64,000 nucleotides of DNA from Paenarthrobacter sp. Z7-10 (GTDB lineage: Bacteria > Actinomycetota > Actinomycetes > Actinomycetales > Micrococcaceae), in contig NZ_JADPVH010000011.1 of NCBI RefSeq assembly GCF_026932795.1, forward strand, positions 1 through 64,000, written 5' to 3'. Positions 52,077-60,174 of this stretch are shown here, in pieces. Position 1 is the stretch's first letter. Every line of letters begins with the position of its first letter. The notes under the pieces are model-generated. The model was not told where the DNA came from. It did not search any database and worked only from the letters and a program-made list of their open reading frames with translations. A program made the position numbers and the translations under genes.

Positions 52077-53081
52077 GTGAGCAAGACCATGACTACTCGT
52101 GCAACGATTGCCCGGCACCGTGCCGATGCCCCGAAGACCAACTCGATTGCCGTCATCGCCAAGGCCGTAAGCTCCAACGCCGGCGGCGTCGGTCGGCAGG
52201 CAGCGGTTATTGCGGCCGCCTCCGGACTGGTTCTTAGCACCGGAATCGCCGCCAACGCCTCGGAGCCGGTGACGACACGTGTTTCGGATGCGTCCACGAC
52301 ACTGAACATCAAAGCTGCAACGTCGCACAGAGTCACCGCGGCTGCCAGTGTGAAGATGGCCTTCTCCAAGTCGGAAGTCACCTCGACTCCTGCACCCGTG
52401 GCAGCTCCCAAGCCGGTGGTGCGGGCACAGGCCAGCAAGATTGCTGTCGCGCCGGTTACCCAGACTCCGGGCCCGGTCGTCGAGCAGGCGCCGACGCCCG
52501 CGCCTGTCGGAGCACCGGTGCCTGCGCACGTCGCAGCTCCGGTGCCGGTCCCTGCCCCTGCCCCTGCCCCTGCCCCTGCTCCGGCGCCTGCCCCTGCTCC
52601 GGCGCCTGCCCCTGCTCCGGCGCCTGCCCCTGCTCCGGCGCCTGCTCCGGCGCCTGCCCCGGCACCTGCCCCCGCTCCGGCACCTGCCCCCGCTCCGAAG
52701 CCTGCCCCCGCTCCGAAGCCTGCCCCCGCTCCCGCCCCGCCGGTGCGCAGCGGTGTCGGCGCCACGATTGCGGCGGCCGCATACGCCCAGATTGGTGTGC
52801 ACCAGGACTGCACCGCCTTGGTGAGCAATTCCCTGGCTGCCGCAGGTATCCACTACCACGGCTGGCCAGCCGGCTACATGTCCTTGGGCCGCACGGTTTC
52901 CGCCGCCCAGGCTCAGCCAGGCGACCTGATCTACTATGACAACGCCGGCGCCGGCCTGCCGCACATCGCCGTTTACGTTGGCAACGGCATGGCCATCCAC
53001 GGCGGCTTTAACGGTGGAAACACCCAGCTCTTCACGGCCTACCTTGGCTCCGGCCCGGTCTTCATCGCCATCGGGCACTAG
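52077..53081 (+). CDS. Secreted NlpC/P60 or CHAP-like protein with (Pro-Ala) repeat linker
   Basis: 334 residues, starting at GTG 52077 or ATG 52089; neither has a strong ribosome binding site. The N-terminal part (A-K-A-V-S-S-N-A-G-G-V-G-R-Q-A-A-V-I-A-A-A-S-G-L-V-L-S) is a close paralogue of the preceding protein. The middle has 80 residues of almost perfect Pro-Ala alternation with short interruptions. C-terminal domain: H-Q-D-C-T-A-L-V (catalytic Cys) and L-P-H-I-A-V-Y-V-G-N-G (His), as in NlpC/P60. It lies 101 bp downstream of the first protein and may be cotranscribed under the same riboswitch. Confidence 0.85.
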   Translation: MSKTMTTRATIARHRADAPKTNSIAVIAKAVSSNAGGVGRQAAVIAAASGLVLSTGIAANASEPVTTRVSDASTTLNIKAATSHRVTAAASVKMAFSKSEVTSTPAPVAAPKPVVRAQASKIAVAPVTQTPGPVVEQAPTPAPVGAPVPAHVAAPVPVPAPAPAPAPAPAPAPAPAPAPAPAPAPAPAPAPAPAPAPAPAPAPAPAPKPAPAPKPAPAPAPPVRSGVGATIAAAAYAQIGVHQDCTALVSNSLAAAGIHYHGWPAGYMSLGRTVSAAQAQPGDLIYYDNAGAGLPHIAVYVGNGMAIHGGFNGGNTQLFTAYLGSGPVFIAIGH

Positions 53082-53183
53082 CGAGTCAGTACTAACTGCC
53101 GGCAGTGACAACTGCGGGCTGCAACAACAATCGGCAGCACCGAACACTCTGGGGCGCGAAACGCCACGTACCGGGGTACACTG

Positions 53184-53223
53184 CGCACAAGGACCCGCAC
53201 CATTAGGTGCGGGTTCTTGTGCG
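53184..53223 (+). terminator. Strong hairpin downstream of the NlpC/P60 pair
   Basis: CGCACAAGGACCCGCACC (53184-53201) pairs with GGTGCGGGTTCTTGTGCG (53206-53223), 18 bp with one G-T pair and an ATTA loop. A TTCTTGTG tail follows in the stem itself; no long T-run. The 53082-53398 stretch holds no gene otherwise. Confidence 0.8.
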
Positions 53224-53398
53224 TTCGGCGGCAGACGACGCAGCATCGAAACGCCTTCAGAAAAATGCTGGGCGTGGTCGATTGGCTGAAACGGCCCTGA
53301 ATGTTTAGGCTAGTGCTGAGAATTCACGGCCCGGTCACGCGGAGGGCAGCCGGCTCTCTGGCATCTGCACCGGGTCCTGTGCCGGAAGAGGTCTGCGC

Positions 53399-53899
53399 AT
53401 GCGCACTCTCGTTCTGAATGCCGGATACGAGCCGCTGGCGGTGGTCACCTTCCGCCGGGCGCTGGTGCTTGTGCTCACGGGGAAGGCCAGCGTCATCGCT
53501 GAGGGCGACGATCCGGTGGTTGGCCCGACCGAGATCCTCGCGCGGCCCTCCGTGATCCTGCTCAACCGGTACATTCGGTTGCCCTACAACGAACCGCTGC
53601 CGGCCAGCCGCAGGGGGGTGCTCCGCCGGGACGATCACCGGTGCGGGTATTGCGGCAAGACCGCGGCCACGGTGGATCATGTCCAGCCCAAGTCGCGAGG
53701 TGGCGGTGACAGCTGGGAAAACATGGTTGCCTGCTGCCTGCGCTGCAACAACATCAAAGGGGACCGGACCCCCGCGGAAATGGGATGGAAGCTCCGCGTG
53801 CCGCTGCATCCACCGCGCAGCGGTCACTGGCAGATCAAGGAGTTGGACAGTCCCACCCCCGAGTGGGACGTTTTCCTGGTGCCCGCCTCGGCGGCGTAA
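53399..53899 (+). CDS. HNH endonuclease domain protein
   Basis: 166 residues. N-terminus M-R-T-L-V-L-N-A-G-Y-E-P-L-A-V-V-T is a well-conserved actinobacterial start. The HNH zinc-knuckle site is C-G-Y-C-G-K, D-H-V-Q-P-K-S-R-G-G, and C-L-R-C-N-N-I-K-G-D. It is a nuclease of unknown substrate found as a core gene in actinobacteria rather than as a homing nuclease. Upstream it is separated by a terminator from the wall genes; 33 bp downstream a MobA-like gene starts. Confidence 0.93.
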   Translation: MRTLVLNAGYEPLAVVTFRRALVLVLTGKASVIAEGDDPVVGPTEILARPSVILLNRYIRLPYNEPLPASRRGVLRRDDHRCGYCGKTAATVDHVQPKSRGGGDSWENMVACCLRCNNIKGDRTPAEMGWKLRVPLHPPRSGHWQIKELDSPTPEWDVFLVPASAA

Positions 53900-53932
53900 G
53901 CTGGGGCTCCGTTCGACCGGAAGGGAATTGTG

Positions 53933-54637
53933 ATGCAGCCAGCCCCCGGCGGGCACGTCGAGGCCGCGGTTATTCTGGCAGGCGGACGTTCATCCCGACT
54001 GGGCGGGGTTCCGAAGGCCGCTTTAATCGCCGACGGCGACACGCTGCTGGGCAGCACGGTCGCCGCTGCCCGCGCGGCAGTCGGTGGCGGCAGCGTCGTC
54101 GTCGTCGGTCCGCCCCTCGAGCTCAGCGGGATGCTGCGAGGTGTGCCGCAAGTGGTCATTGTCGGCGAGGATCCCCCTTTTTCGGGCCCTGCCTCTGGTC
54201 TTGCCGCCGGCTTGGATGCCATACCCGCTGGGGCTGCGGTCCCGTCCGGGCAAAGAGCCGAGGGCGCCCCGGACAGCAGTGCCGGTGGCGGCCTGATACT
54301 GGTACTGGCCTGCGATATGCCTTTGGTTCGTACTGCCGTGACGGCGCTGCTTGGCTGGGCTGCGGAAACCCGGCGGGACGGCGATGGATGCCTCGCGGTG
54401 GATAATGGCCGCGAACAGCCGCTGGTGGCGTTGTATCGAAGGAGCCGGCTGCTGCGGGCGGTGGAGAAGGCGCGCGGGCAGGGCGTGCTCGATAACGGCT
54501 CGGTGTTCCGTCTGATTGCTAGTCTGGACATCACCCGGTTGAATGTGCCGCCGGGCTGTACGGCTGACGTCGACACCTGGGCTGATGCGCAGGCGCTGGG
54601 CGTCACCGGGTCCGGTCAAGCAGAGAGGCAGTCATGA
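53933..54637 (+). CDS. MobA-like NTP transferase (molybdenum cofactor guanylyltransferase-like)
   Basis: 234 residues from ATG 53933 (GTG 53930 also possible), with GGAAGGG upstream. Nucleotide-binding start V-I-L-A-G-G-R-S-S-R-L-G-G-V-P-K, followed by D-P-P-F-S-G-P-A and A-C-D-M-P. It transfers GMP (or CMP) to molybdopterin. Coupled by 4-bp overlap to DUF6457. With MoeA and FdhD downstream the locus matures molybdenum enzymes such as formate dehydrogenase. Confidence 0.88.
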   Translation: MQPAPGGHVEAAVILAGGRSSRLGGVPKAALIADGDTLLGSTVAAARAAVGGGSVVVVGPPLELSGMLRGVPQVVIVGEDPPFSGPASGLAAGLDAIPAGAAVPSGQRAEGAPDSSAGGGLILVLACDMPLVRTAVTALLGWAAETRRDGDGCLAVDNGREQPLVALYRRSRLLRAVEKARGQGVLDNGSVFRLIASLDITRLNVPPGCTADVDTWADAQALGVTGSGQAERQS

Positions 54638-54966
54638 AAAGCCAGGAAGAAGTGCTCGAGGATTGGGTCCACGCGTTGCTGGAGGCCTATGAAATCCCGG
54701 ATGTGGACATCGACTCTCATGCGGTATTGAAAGTTGCTGGCCTGGCGGCCCACGCGGTGGTGCGCCCTGCGGCTCCGCTGACCACATTTATTGCCGGCTA
54801 CGCGGCAGGGCTCGCGGCCGGCTCCGGACAGGCCGCCGACGCGACCGCAATGGCGTCCGCACTCGAACTCGCCGGCCGGCTGTCCAAGGCGGAGGGTGCC
54901 TCAGATAAGGAAGCTGGCGCCGAAGCCGAAGCTAAAGCCGGAATCGAAGCCGGCGGTCAGGGCTAG
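54634..54966 (+). CDS. DUF6457 protein
   Basis: 110 residues. N-terminal helices E-D-W-V-H-A-L-L-E-A-Y-E-I-P-D-V-D-I-D and V-L-K-V-A-G-L-A-A-H-A-V-V-R-P-A-A-P-L-T-T-F define the family, then a Glu/Ala/Lys-rich tail. Function unknown; it always sits near molybdenum cofactor genes. Overlaps mobA-like gene (ATGA) and its stop overlaps the moeA GTG (TAGTG), so the three genes are translationally linked. Confidence 0.85.
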   Translation: MKSQEEVLEDWVHALLEAYEIPDVDIDSHAVLKVAGLAAHAVVRPAAPLTTFIAGYAAGLAAGSGQAADATAMASALELAGRLSKAEGASDKEAGAEAEAKAGIEAGGQG

Positions 54967-56459
54967 TGGACCGTTCCGGGCAACAGCTGGCCCCGCGCCA
55001 GGATCCGGCAAACCCGGCCCCGCAGGGCCACGAGCCGCTGCCGGACTGGCTCGCCCCGCGCCAAGATCCGGCGAACCCGGCCCCGCAGGGCCACGAGCCG
55101 CGGCCGGACTGGCCGGCGCCGCGGCAGGCAGCCGGCGCGCAACAGGAGCCGACCGAGCCCAAACCAGTGCTGCCCCAGCCCTGGACACGGTCGCTGTCAC
55201 CGTCGGAGCCGGGCGGATCGGATGGCAAAACCGAGGACGGAACGGAGCCGGCGGTGCGGCCACAACTGGCGTTCCCGTTGGTCCACTTGCCGCACAGCTG
55301 GGACGAGGCCCGGGAACGTGCCTATGAGGCAGCGGCTGCGCTGCCTGCCCATCCGGTGCCGTTGGAGCGCGCCATCGGACGGATCTTGGCGCAGGACATA
55401 GTCGCGCTGCAGGACATGCCGCACTATGCCTCATCCGCCATGGATGGATGGGCGGTGGCGGGAAGTCCGCCCTGGATTTTAGCCGGGCGCGGAGAGCGGC
55501 TGTCGGCGGGCCAAGCCTGCCCGATCGTCACGGGGGGCCTGATTCCACGGGGGGCCAAGGCAGTTTTGCGCAGCGAATCCGGCCGGATCGGCAGGGACGA
55601 CGACGGTCTGCCGGTGCTGCTGCTGGGGGAGCGGGCCCGTCCGGGCGAACCAAAGAACGGCCAGCACATCCGCCGCGCCGCCGAAGAGGCAGCCGCCGGC
55701 GACCTCCTGGTCCGCACTGGCGTGCGCCTGAACCCGGCGCATGTTGCCGTCGCTGCGCTGGCGGGGATGGACAGCATCCAAGTGCTCGGCCAGCCCAATG
55801 TCCGGCTGATTTTCACCGGAGACGAGGTGATTGCGGCAGGTCTTCCAGGTCCCGGCAAGGTCCGGGATACCTTTTCCCCGCAGCTGGCGACCGTGGTGCG
55901 TAACCTGGGTGGCGCCGTCGTCGGCCAGCAGCATGTGCCCGACTCGCAGTCGGATCTGGTGGAGGCGCTCCGGGACCGCCCGGACAATCCGGCCGATGTC
56001 CTGATTACCACAGGCGCCACAGGGGGTTCCAGCGTCGATTTCCTGCGCCCGGCGATCGCCGAATTGGGTGGGACCATGATCATCGATGGCATCGCGATGC
56101 GCCCCGGCCACCCCACGCTGCTGGCCGAATTTCCGGACGGCCGGTTCCTGCTGGGTCTGCCGGGGAATCCACTGGCGGCGATGATGGGGCTGTTGACACT
56201 CGGCGCGCCGCTGCTGGCCCGGCTGGGCAGCGCCTCAAAACCCGTCACCGCCGAAGTGGCGTGCGGCTCCCCGATTCCGGAAAGCCCCGGCCGGACCCGC
56301 CTGCTGCCGTACCGGCTGGTGTATGGACTGGCGTCGCCGGCGAAGTTTACCGATTCGTTCATGATGCGGGGCCTGGCGGCCGCGGACGGTGTCATGCTTG
56401 TGCCCCCGCATGGAGCGCGGATGGGGGATGTCCTGACGACCATTCCGCTGCCGTGGTGA
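54966..56459 (+). CDS. moeA: Molybdopterin molybdenumtransferase MoeA with repeat-bearing N-terminal extension
   Basis: 497 residues from GTG 54966, about 90 longer than typical MoeA. The extension contains a duplicated 21-residue unit (L-A-P-R-Q-D-P-A-N-P-A-P-Q-G-H-E-P), residues 8-28 and 29-49. The MoeA core follows: S-A-M-D-G-W-A-V, T-G-G-L-I-P-R-G-A, I-F-T-G-D-E-V, T-T-G-A-T-G-G-S-S-V-D-F, G-L-P-G-N-P-L-A-A. It inserts molybdate into adenylylated molybdopterin. Third gene of the MobA-DUF6457-MoeA-FdhD run. Confidence 0.93.
   Translation: MDRSGQQLAPRQDPANPAPQGHEPLPDWLAPRQDPANPAPQGHEPRPDWPAPRQAAGAQQEPTEPKPVLPQPWTRSLSPSEPGGSDGKTEDGTEPAVRPQLAFPLVHLPHSWDEARERAYEAAAALPAHPVPLERAIGRILAQDIVALQDMPHYASSAMDGWAVAGSPPWILAGRGERLSAGQACPIVTGGLIPRGAKAVLRSESGRIGRDDDGLPVLLLGERARPGEPKNGQHIRRAAEEAAAGDLLVRTGVRLNPAHVAVAALAGMDSIQVLGQPNVRLIFTGDEVIAAGLPGPGKVRDTFSPQLATVVRNLGGAVVGQQHVPDSQSDLVEALRDRPDNPADVLITTGATGGSSVDFLRPAIAELGGTMIIDGIAMRPGHPTLLAEFPDGRFLLGLPGNPLAAMMGLLTLGAPLLARLGSASKPVTAEVACGSPIPESPGRTRLLPYRLVYGLASPAKFTDSFMMRGLAAADGVMLVPPHGARMGDVLTTIPLPW
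54987..55112 (+). repeat. Two-copy 63-bp direct repeat inside moeA
   Basis: 54987-55049 and 55050-55112 differ in only a few positions and encode the same 21-residue Pro-rich unit. It lies in the non-conserved N-terminal extension, so the duplication is unlikely to touch catalysis. Confidence 0.9.
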
Positions 56460-56496
56460 GTCCGACGCTCGGCGTTGCAGCAACTAAGGAGGATCA

Positions 56497-57405
56497 GTGG
56501 GACGGCTCACACAGCATGTGAAAATGACGAAGTACCGGTTCAGCGCAGCCGGCCCCGGGAACGACGCGGGCAGGGTGTCGGTGGTGCTGCGCGAGGATGC
56601 GCTGGCTGCCGAGGAACCGCTGGAGATCCGGCTCGGGCAAAAGGCCTTCAGCGTCACGATGCGCACGCCCGGGGATGATTTCGACCTGGTGGCGGGCTTC
56701 CTGGTATCCGAGGGTGTGATCTGGCAGCCGGAGCAGCTGGTTTCACTGCGGTTCTGCGCCGGTGAGGACGAAAATGGCCGGCAGACCTTCAACGTGGTTG
56801 AAGCCCAGCTCCGGCCCGACGTCGCCCTGCCCGACACCGGACTGGAGCGGCATGTCTACACCAGCAGCTCCTGCGGCATCTGCGGCACCGCGTCGATCGA
56901 TGCGGTGCGGAAATCCTCGCATTATCTGCTGGCCGACTCCGCGGACCCAGAATCCAGCCGAATACCCGCCGAACTGCTGGCATCGCTCCCGGACCGGCTG
57001 CGCGAACAGCAAAAACTCTTCGAACGCACCGGCGGGGTGCACGCGGCCGGGCTGTTCAGTGCCGCGGGGGAGCTGCTCTGCCTGCGCGAGGACGTGGGCA
57101 GGCACAATGCTGTAGATAAAGTGGTTGGCTGGGCCTTGCGCGAGGGCCGGCTGCCGTTGGCCGGGACCGTGCTGCAGGTTTCCGGCCGGGCGTCCTTCGA
57201 ATTGGTCCAAAAAGCAGCCCTCGCAGGCATTGAGATTCTCGCAGCGGTGAGTGCGCCGTCGTCGTTGGCGGTGGAACTGGCCGCCGAGTCAGGGTTGACG
57301 CTGGTGGGCTTCAGCCGCGGCAGCAGCCTGAACGTGTACACCCATCCGGACCGGGTGCTGGAACGCCCAGCCGGCATTCCTTCCTCCCCTCTCCCAAGTA
57401 AGTAA
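56497..57405 (+). CDS. fdhD: Formate dehydrogenase accessory sulfurtransferase FdhD
   Basis: 302 residues from GTG 56497 with AAGGAGG. The sulfur-transfer site is S-S-C-G-I-C-G-T; E-D-V-G-R-H-N-A-V-D-K and S-G-R-A-S-F-E-L-V-Q-K-A are the other conserved blocks. It passes sulfur from a cysteine desulfurase to the molybdenum cofactor of formate dehydrogenase. The last codons and the TAA stop lie in the hairpin element copy B, so the natural end may have been altered by the insertion. Confidence 0.95.
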   Translation: MGRLTQHVKMTKYRFSAAGPGNDAGRVSVVLREDALAAEEPLEIRLGQKAFSVTMRTPGDDFDLVAGFLVSEGVIWQPEQLVSLRFCAGEDENGRQTFNVVEAQLRPDVALPDTGLERHVYTSSSCGICGTASIDAVRKSSHYLLADSADPESSRIPAELLASLPDRLREQQKLFERTGGVHAAGLFSAAGELLCLREDVGRHNAVDKVVGWALREGRLPLAGTVLQVSGRASFELVQKAALAGIEILAAVSAPSSLAVELAAESGLTLVGFSRGSSLNVYTHPDRVLERPAGIPSSPLPSK

Positions 57406-57458
57406 CAGATAACGCACGCAAAACCCCGAATGAGTGCATCTGCTGTTACTCAGTTGGG
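57393..57458. repeat. Dispersed hairpin element, copy B
   Basis: CCCAAGTAAGTAACAG at the left pairs with CTGTTACTCAGTTGGG-like sequence at the right (CCCAA/TTGGG and GTAACAG/CTGTTAC exact), with GCACGCA and TGAGTGC inner arms. Same arrangement and loop core (CCGAATGAGTGCATC) as copy A at 14169-14229. It overlaps the last 12 bases of fdhD, including the stop. Confidence 0.8.
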
Positions 57459-57491
57459 AATATGCATTTGTATCTATCGGTTGGGTGGAGC

Positions 57492-58574
57492 ATGGAACTC
57501 GGAATTTTCAGCTTTGGCGACATCCACCCCAATCCGGTCACCGGGGAGCGCGTCTCGGCGGCCCAAAACACGGCGGATCTGCTCGAGCGGGCACGGCTGG
57601 CCGACGACGTCGGACTGCACTACGTGGGCATTTGGCGAGCACCCCGGCCGGACTATTCCGTCACCTCGCCGTCCACCGTGCTGGCAGCCATGGCGGCGCA
57701 GACCCACAATATTCATCTGGGCAGCGCCGTGACAGTTCTGAGCACCGAGGACCCGGTCCGGGTGTTCCAGCAGTTCGCCACCTTGGACCTGATCTCCCAA
57801 GGACGTGCGGAACTGACTGCCGGACGGGGTTCATTCATCGAGTCCTACCCGCTCTTTGGCGCCAAGCTGGAGGACTACGACGCGCTCTACGAGGAGAAAA
57901 TCGACCTGCTGCTGCGGCTCAATGCGCAGGAACGAATTACTTGGCGGGGCAATTTCCGGCCCGCGCTGGAGAACGCCCTGATCCTGCCGCGCCCCTTCCG
58001 GCAGGAGCTGGACATCTGGATCGCCACCGGCGGGACGCCGCAGTCAACGGTCAGGGCCGCGCTGCTGGGCAAATCCGTGATGTATGCGATCCTGGGCGGA
58101 GCCGTCACCAATTTTGAACGTCACACGGAGCTGTATCGGCAGACTGCGGCGGAAGCCGGGCACGATGCTGGAACGCTGCGGGTGGGCGCCAGCACGCCGG
58201 GATTGATCCTGCGCCAGGGTGCGCTGGATACCTATCGGCCCTATTGGATGGAATCGATGACCCGGATTGCTTCCGAACGCGGCTTCCCCATGCCCAGCGA
58301 AGTGACCTACCGCGCCCAGAGCGCTCCCGCCGGCGCATTATTTGTCGGTACCCCGGAAGAGGTGGCCAAAAAGATAGTCCGGATGCACTCACATATGCAG
58401 CATGACCGGCAGATCTTCCAGCTGGATTTCTCCTCGGTGCCGCAGAAGCTGGTGCTGGAATCCATTGAACTGCTCGGAACCGAGGTGCTGCCGCTTGTTA
58501 ACCAGGAACTGGGTCACACGGCGACCGGGAGGAAAACGGGCCGGACAGGGTTAGAACTGGCGCGACAGCGTTAG
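57492..58574 (+). CDS. Luciferase-like (LLM class) flavin-dependent oxidoreductase
   Basis: 360 residues from ATG 57492 (M-E-L-G-I-F-S-F-G-D-I). An upstream ATG at 57462 would add ten poorly conserved residues, some of which lie close to the hairpin element. The TIM barrel shows A-D-D-V-G-L-H-Y-V-G-I, A-A-Q-T-H-N-I-H-L-G-S-A-V-T-V-L-S-T-E-D-P-V-R-V-F-Q-Q-F-A, and G-R-A-E-L-T-A-G-R-G-S-F. It uses reduced FMN or F420; substrate unknown. The stop lies in the 20-bp tandem repeat. Confidence 0.88.
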   Translation: MELGIFSFGDIHPNPVTGERVSAAQNTADLLERARLADDVGLHYVGIWRAPRPDYSVTSPSTVLAAMAAQTHNIHLGSAVTVLSTEDPVRVFQQFATLDLISQGRAELTAGRGSFIESYPLFGAKLEDYDALYEEKIDLLLRLNAQERITWRGNFRPALENALILPRPFRQELDIWIATGGTPQSTVRAALLGKSVMYAILGGAVTNFERHTELYRQTAAEAGHDAGTLRVGASTPGLILRQGALDTYRPYWMESMTRIASERGFPMPSEVTYRAQSAPAGALFVGTPEEVAKKIVRMHSHMQHDRQIFQLDFSSVPQKLVLESIELLGTEVLPLVNQELGHTATGRKTGRTGLELARQR

Positions 58575-58628
58575 GACTCGTGCGACAGGGTTAGAACTCG
58601 TGCAGCAGGGCTAGAACTCGTGCAGCAG
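58549..58628. repeat. 20-bp tandem repeat, four copies, across two convergent gene ends
   Basis: Units 58549-58568, 58569-58588, 58589-58608 and 58609-58628 share the pattern (G/C)G(T/C)TAG(A/G)ACT-N8-CAG. The forward LLM gene stops in unit 2 (58574) and the reverse ABC ATPase gene stops in unit 4 (58611). Each unit contains a forward TAG and, on the reverse, a Leu-Leu-His-Glu-Phe-stop-like reading. Confidence 0.92.
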
Positions 58629-59435
58629 CCGCCGGACAAACTGCTGGGTCCGCTCCTGCTGCGGATCCCGCAGCACCTCCGAGGCGGGGCCGCGTTCCAC
58701 CACCACGCCACCGTCCATGAAGATCACTTCATCGGCCATCTGCCGGGCAAAGGCAAGCTCATGCGTGACGATCACCATCGTCCAGCCCTCCTCTGCCAGT
58801 TCCTTGATCACCGTTAACACGTCGCCGACCAGTTCGGGATCCAGCGCCGAGGTTGGTTCGTCGAAGAGCAGCAGTTGTGGCTTGAGCGCCAACGCGCGGA
58901 CAATGCCCACACGCTGCTGCTGGCCGCCGGAGAGCTCGAAAGGGTAAGCGTCCTTCTTCTCCAGCAGGCCGACCCGGTCCAGCAGCCGCTCGGCTTCCTT
59001 GACCACCTCGGCCCGCGGGCGCTTCTGTACCTTAATTGGACCCTCAGTGACGTTCTGCAGCACCGTCATATGCGGGAAAAGATTGTAGTGCTGGAAAACC
59101 ATGGCGCTTCGGTCACGGAGCGCGGAGATCTCCCGGCCGCTGACTTTGGCGCCGAAATCGAGCCGGAGTCCGCTTGAGGTACCGGCTGAACGGCCAGCCG
59201 ATCCACCCGCCGGCCCCTCAGCCGACGCGCCGACGGCGACCGTGCCGCCGTCGGGCATCTCCAGACCGTTGAGGCAGCGCAGTACCGTGGTCTTGCCCGA
59301 CCCCGAGGGCCCGATCAGGGCAACCACCTTGCCCCGATAAACATCAAGGTCGATGCCGCGAAGCACCACATTGGAGCCGAAGGCCTTGGCCAGGTCGCGG
59401 ACCTGCAGCACCGGCGTATCGTTAGTGGGCAACAT
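58611..59435 (-). CDS. Amino-acid (cystine-type) ABC transporter ATP-binding protein
   Basis: 274 residues from ATG 59435, whose start overlaps the permease stop by 14 bp. Walker A G-P-S-G-S-G-K-T-T, Q-loop V-F-Q-H-Y-N-L-F-P-H, signature L-S-G-G-Q-Q-Q-R-V, Walker B L-L-L-F-D-E-P-T and the H-loop V-T-H-E. A Gly/Ala/Ser-rich insert at about 75-95 is unusual. It energises import with the permease and binding protein. The C-terminal end L-L-H-E-F is part of the tandem repeat. Confidence 0.93.
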   Translation of the reverse strand: MLPTNDTPVLQVRDLAKAFGSNVVLRGIDLDVYRGKVVALIGPSGSGKTTVLRCLNGLEMPDGGTVAVGASAEGPAGGSAGRSAGTSSGLRLDFGAKVSGREISALRDRSAMVFQHYNLFPHMTVLQNVTEGPIKVQKRPRAEVVKEAERLLDRVGLLEKKDAYPFELSGGQQQRVGIVRALALKPQLLLFDEPTSALDPELVGDVLTVIKELAEEGWTMVIVTHELAFARQMADEVIFMDGGVVVERGPASEVLRDPQQERTQQFVRRLLHEF

Positions 59436-60087
59436 AGCGGTCCAATCTCTTTTCAAGCAGCGACTGTGCGCTGGAGAGCACCAGGCAGATCACCCAGTAC
59501 ACCGCAGCAGCTTCCAGGTACAAAGCCATGAATTCCTGGCTGAAGGCCGCTACCTGCTGGGCATTGCGGAACAGCTCCGTAACCAGGATCAGGGAGGCCA
59601 GCGAGGTGTCCTTGACCAGCGAAATGAACGTGTTGGACAGCGGCGGTACGGAAACCCGGGCAGCCTGCGGCAGGATGATCCGCACCAGGGCCTGGCCGCG
59701 GGACATCCCGATGGTGTGTCCGGCCTCCCACTGACCCTTGGGCACGGACAGGATGGCGGCCCGGATCACCTCGGCCGCGTAACCGCCCACGTTGAGTGAG
59801 AAGGCGATGATCGCGCTCGGCCACGGGTCCAGCTTCACCCCGACAGTGGGCAGGCCATAGAAGATGACGAACAACTGCACCAGCAGCGGCGTGCCACGGA
59901 TCACGGAGACGTAAAAGCGCGCCACGCCGGAAACCACGGCGTTCCGGCTCAGCCGCATCAAGGCCACGATCAGGGCCAGGATGAGACCGAGCGAAAACGA
60001 CGCCAGCGTCAGCGGAATGGTGCCTTTGATGGCGCCGCCAATCAGCGGTCCCAGAGAACTCCAGATGAGATCCCAGTCGAAAGTCAT
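59422..60087 (-). CDS. Amino-acid (cystine-type) ABC transporter permease
   Basis: 221 residues, five membrane segments. The EAA loop reads A-G-H-T-I-G-M-S-R-G-Q-A-L-V-R-I-I-L-P-Q-A; the N-terminal motif G-T-I-P-L-T-L-A-S and F-V-I-F-Y-G-L-P are as in HisM/GlnP-type permeases. It pairs with itself and the ATPase. Second of a three-gene operon headed by the binding protein. Confidence 0.92.
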   Translation of the reverse strand: MTFDWDLIWSSLGPLIGGAIKGTIPLTLASFSLGLILALIVALMRLSRNAVVSGVARFYVSVIRGTPLLVQLFVIFYGLPTVGVKLDPWPSAIIAFSLNVGGYAAEVIRAAILSVPKGQWEAGHTIGMSRGQALVRIILPQAARVSVPPLSNTFISLVKDTSLASLILVTELFRNAQQVAAFSQEFMALYLEAAAVYWVICLVLSSAQSLLEKRLDRYVAH

Positions 60088-60174
60088 GCTTCAGCCTAAC
60101 CGTGCCGGAAATTGTGCGGGTGGTGCCTGACCGTGGACTCTGACAGGCACTGCCGCGCCACGGGACGCGTCGGC

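Noticed and set aside
52550-52735. Repeat array that might be taken as CRISPR or minisatellite
   Set aside because: It is the coding sequence of an in-frame Pro-Ala linker with no unique spacers.
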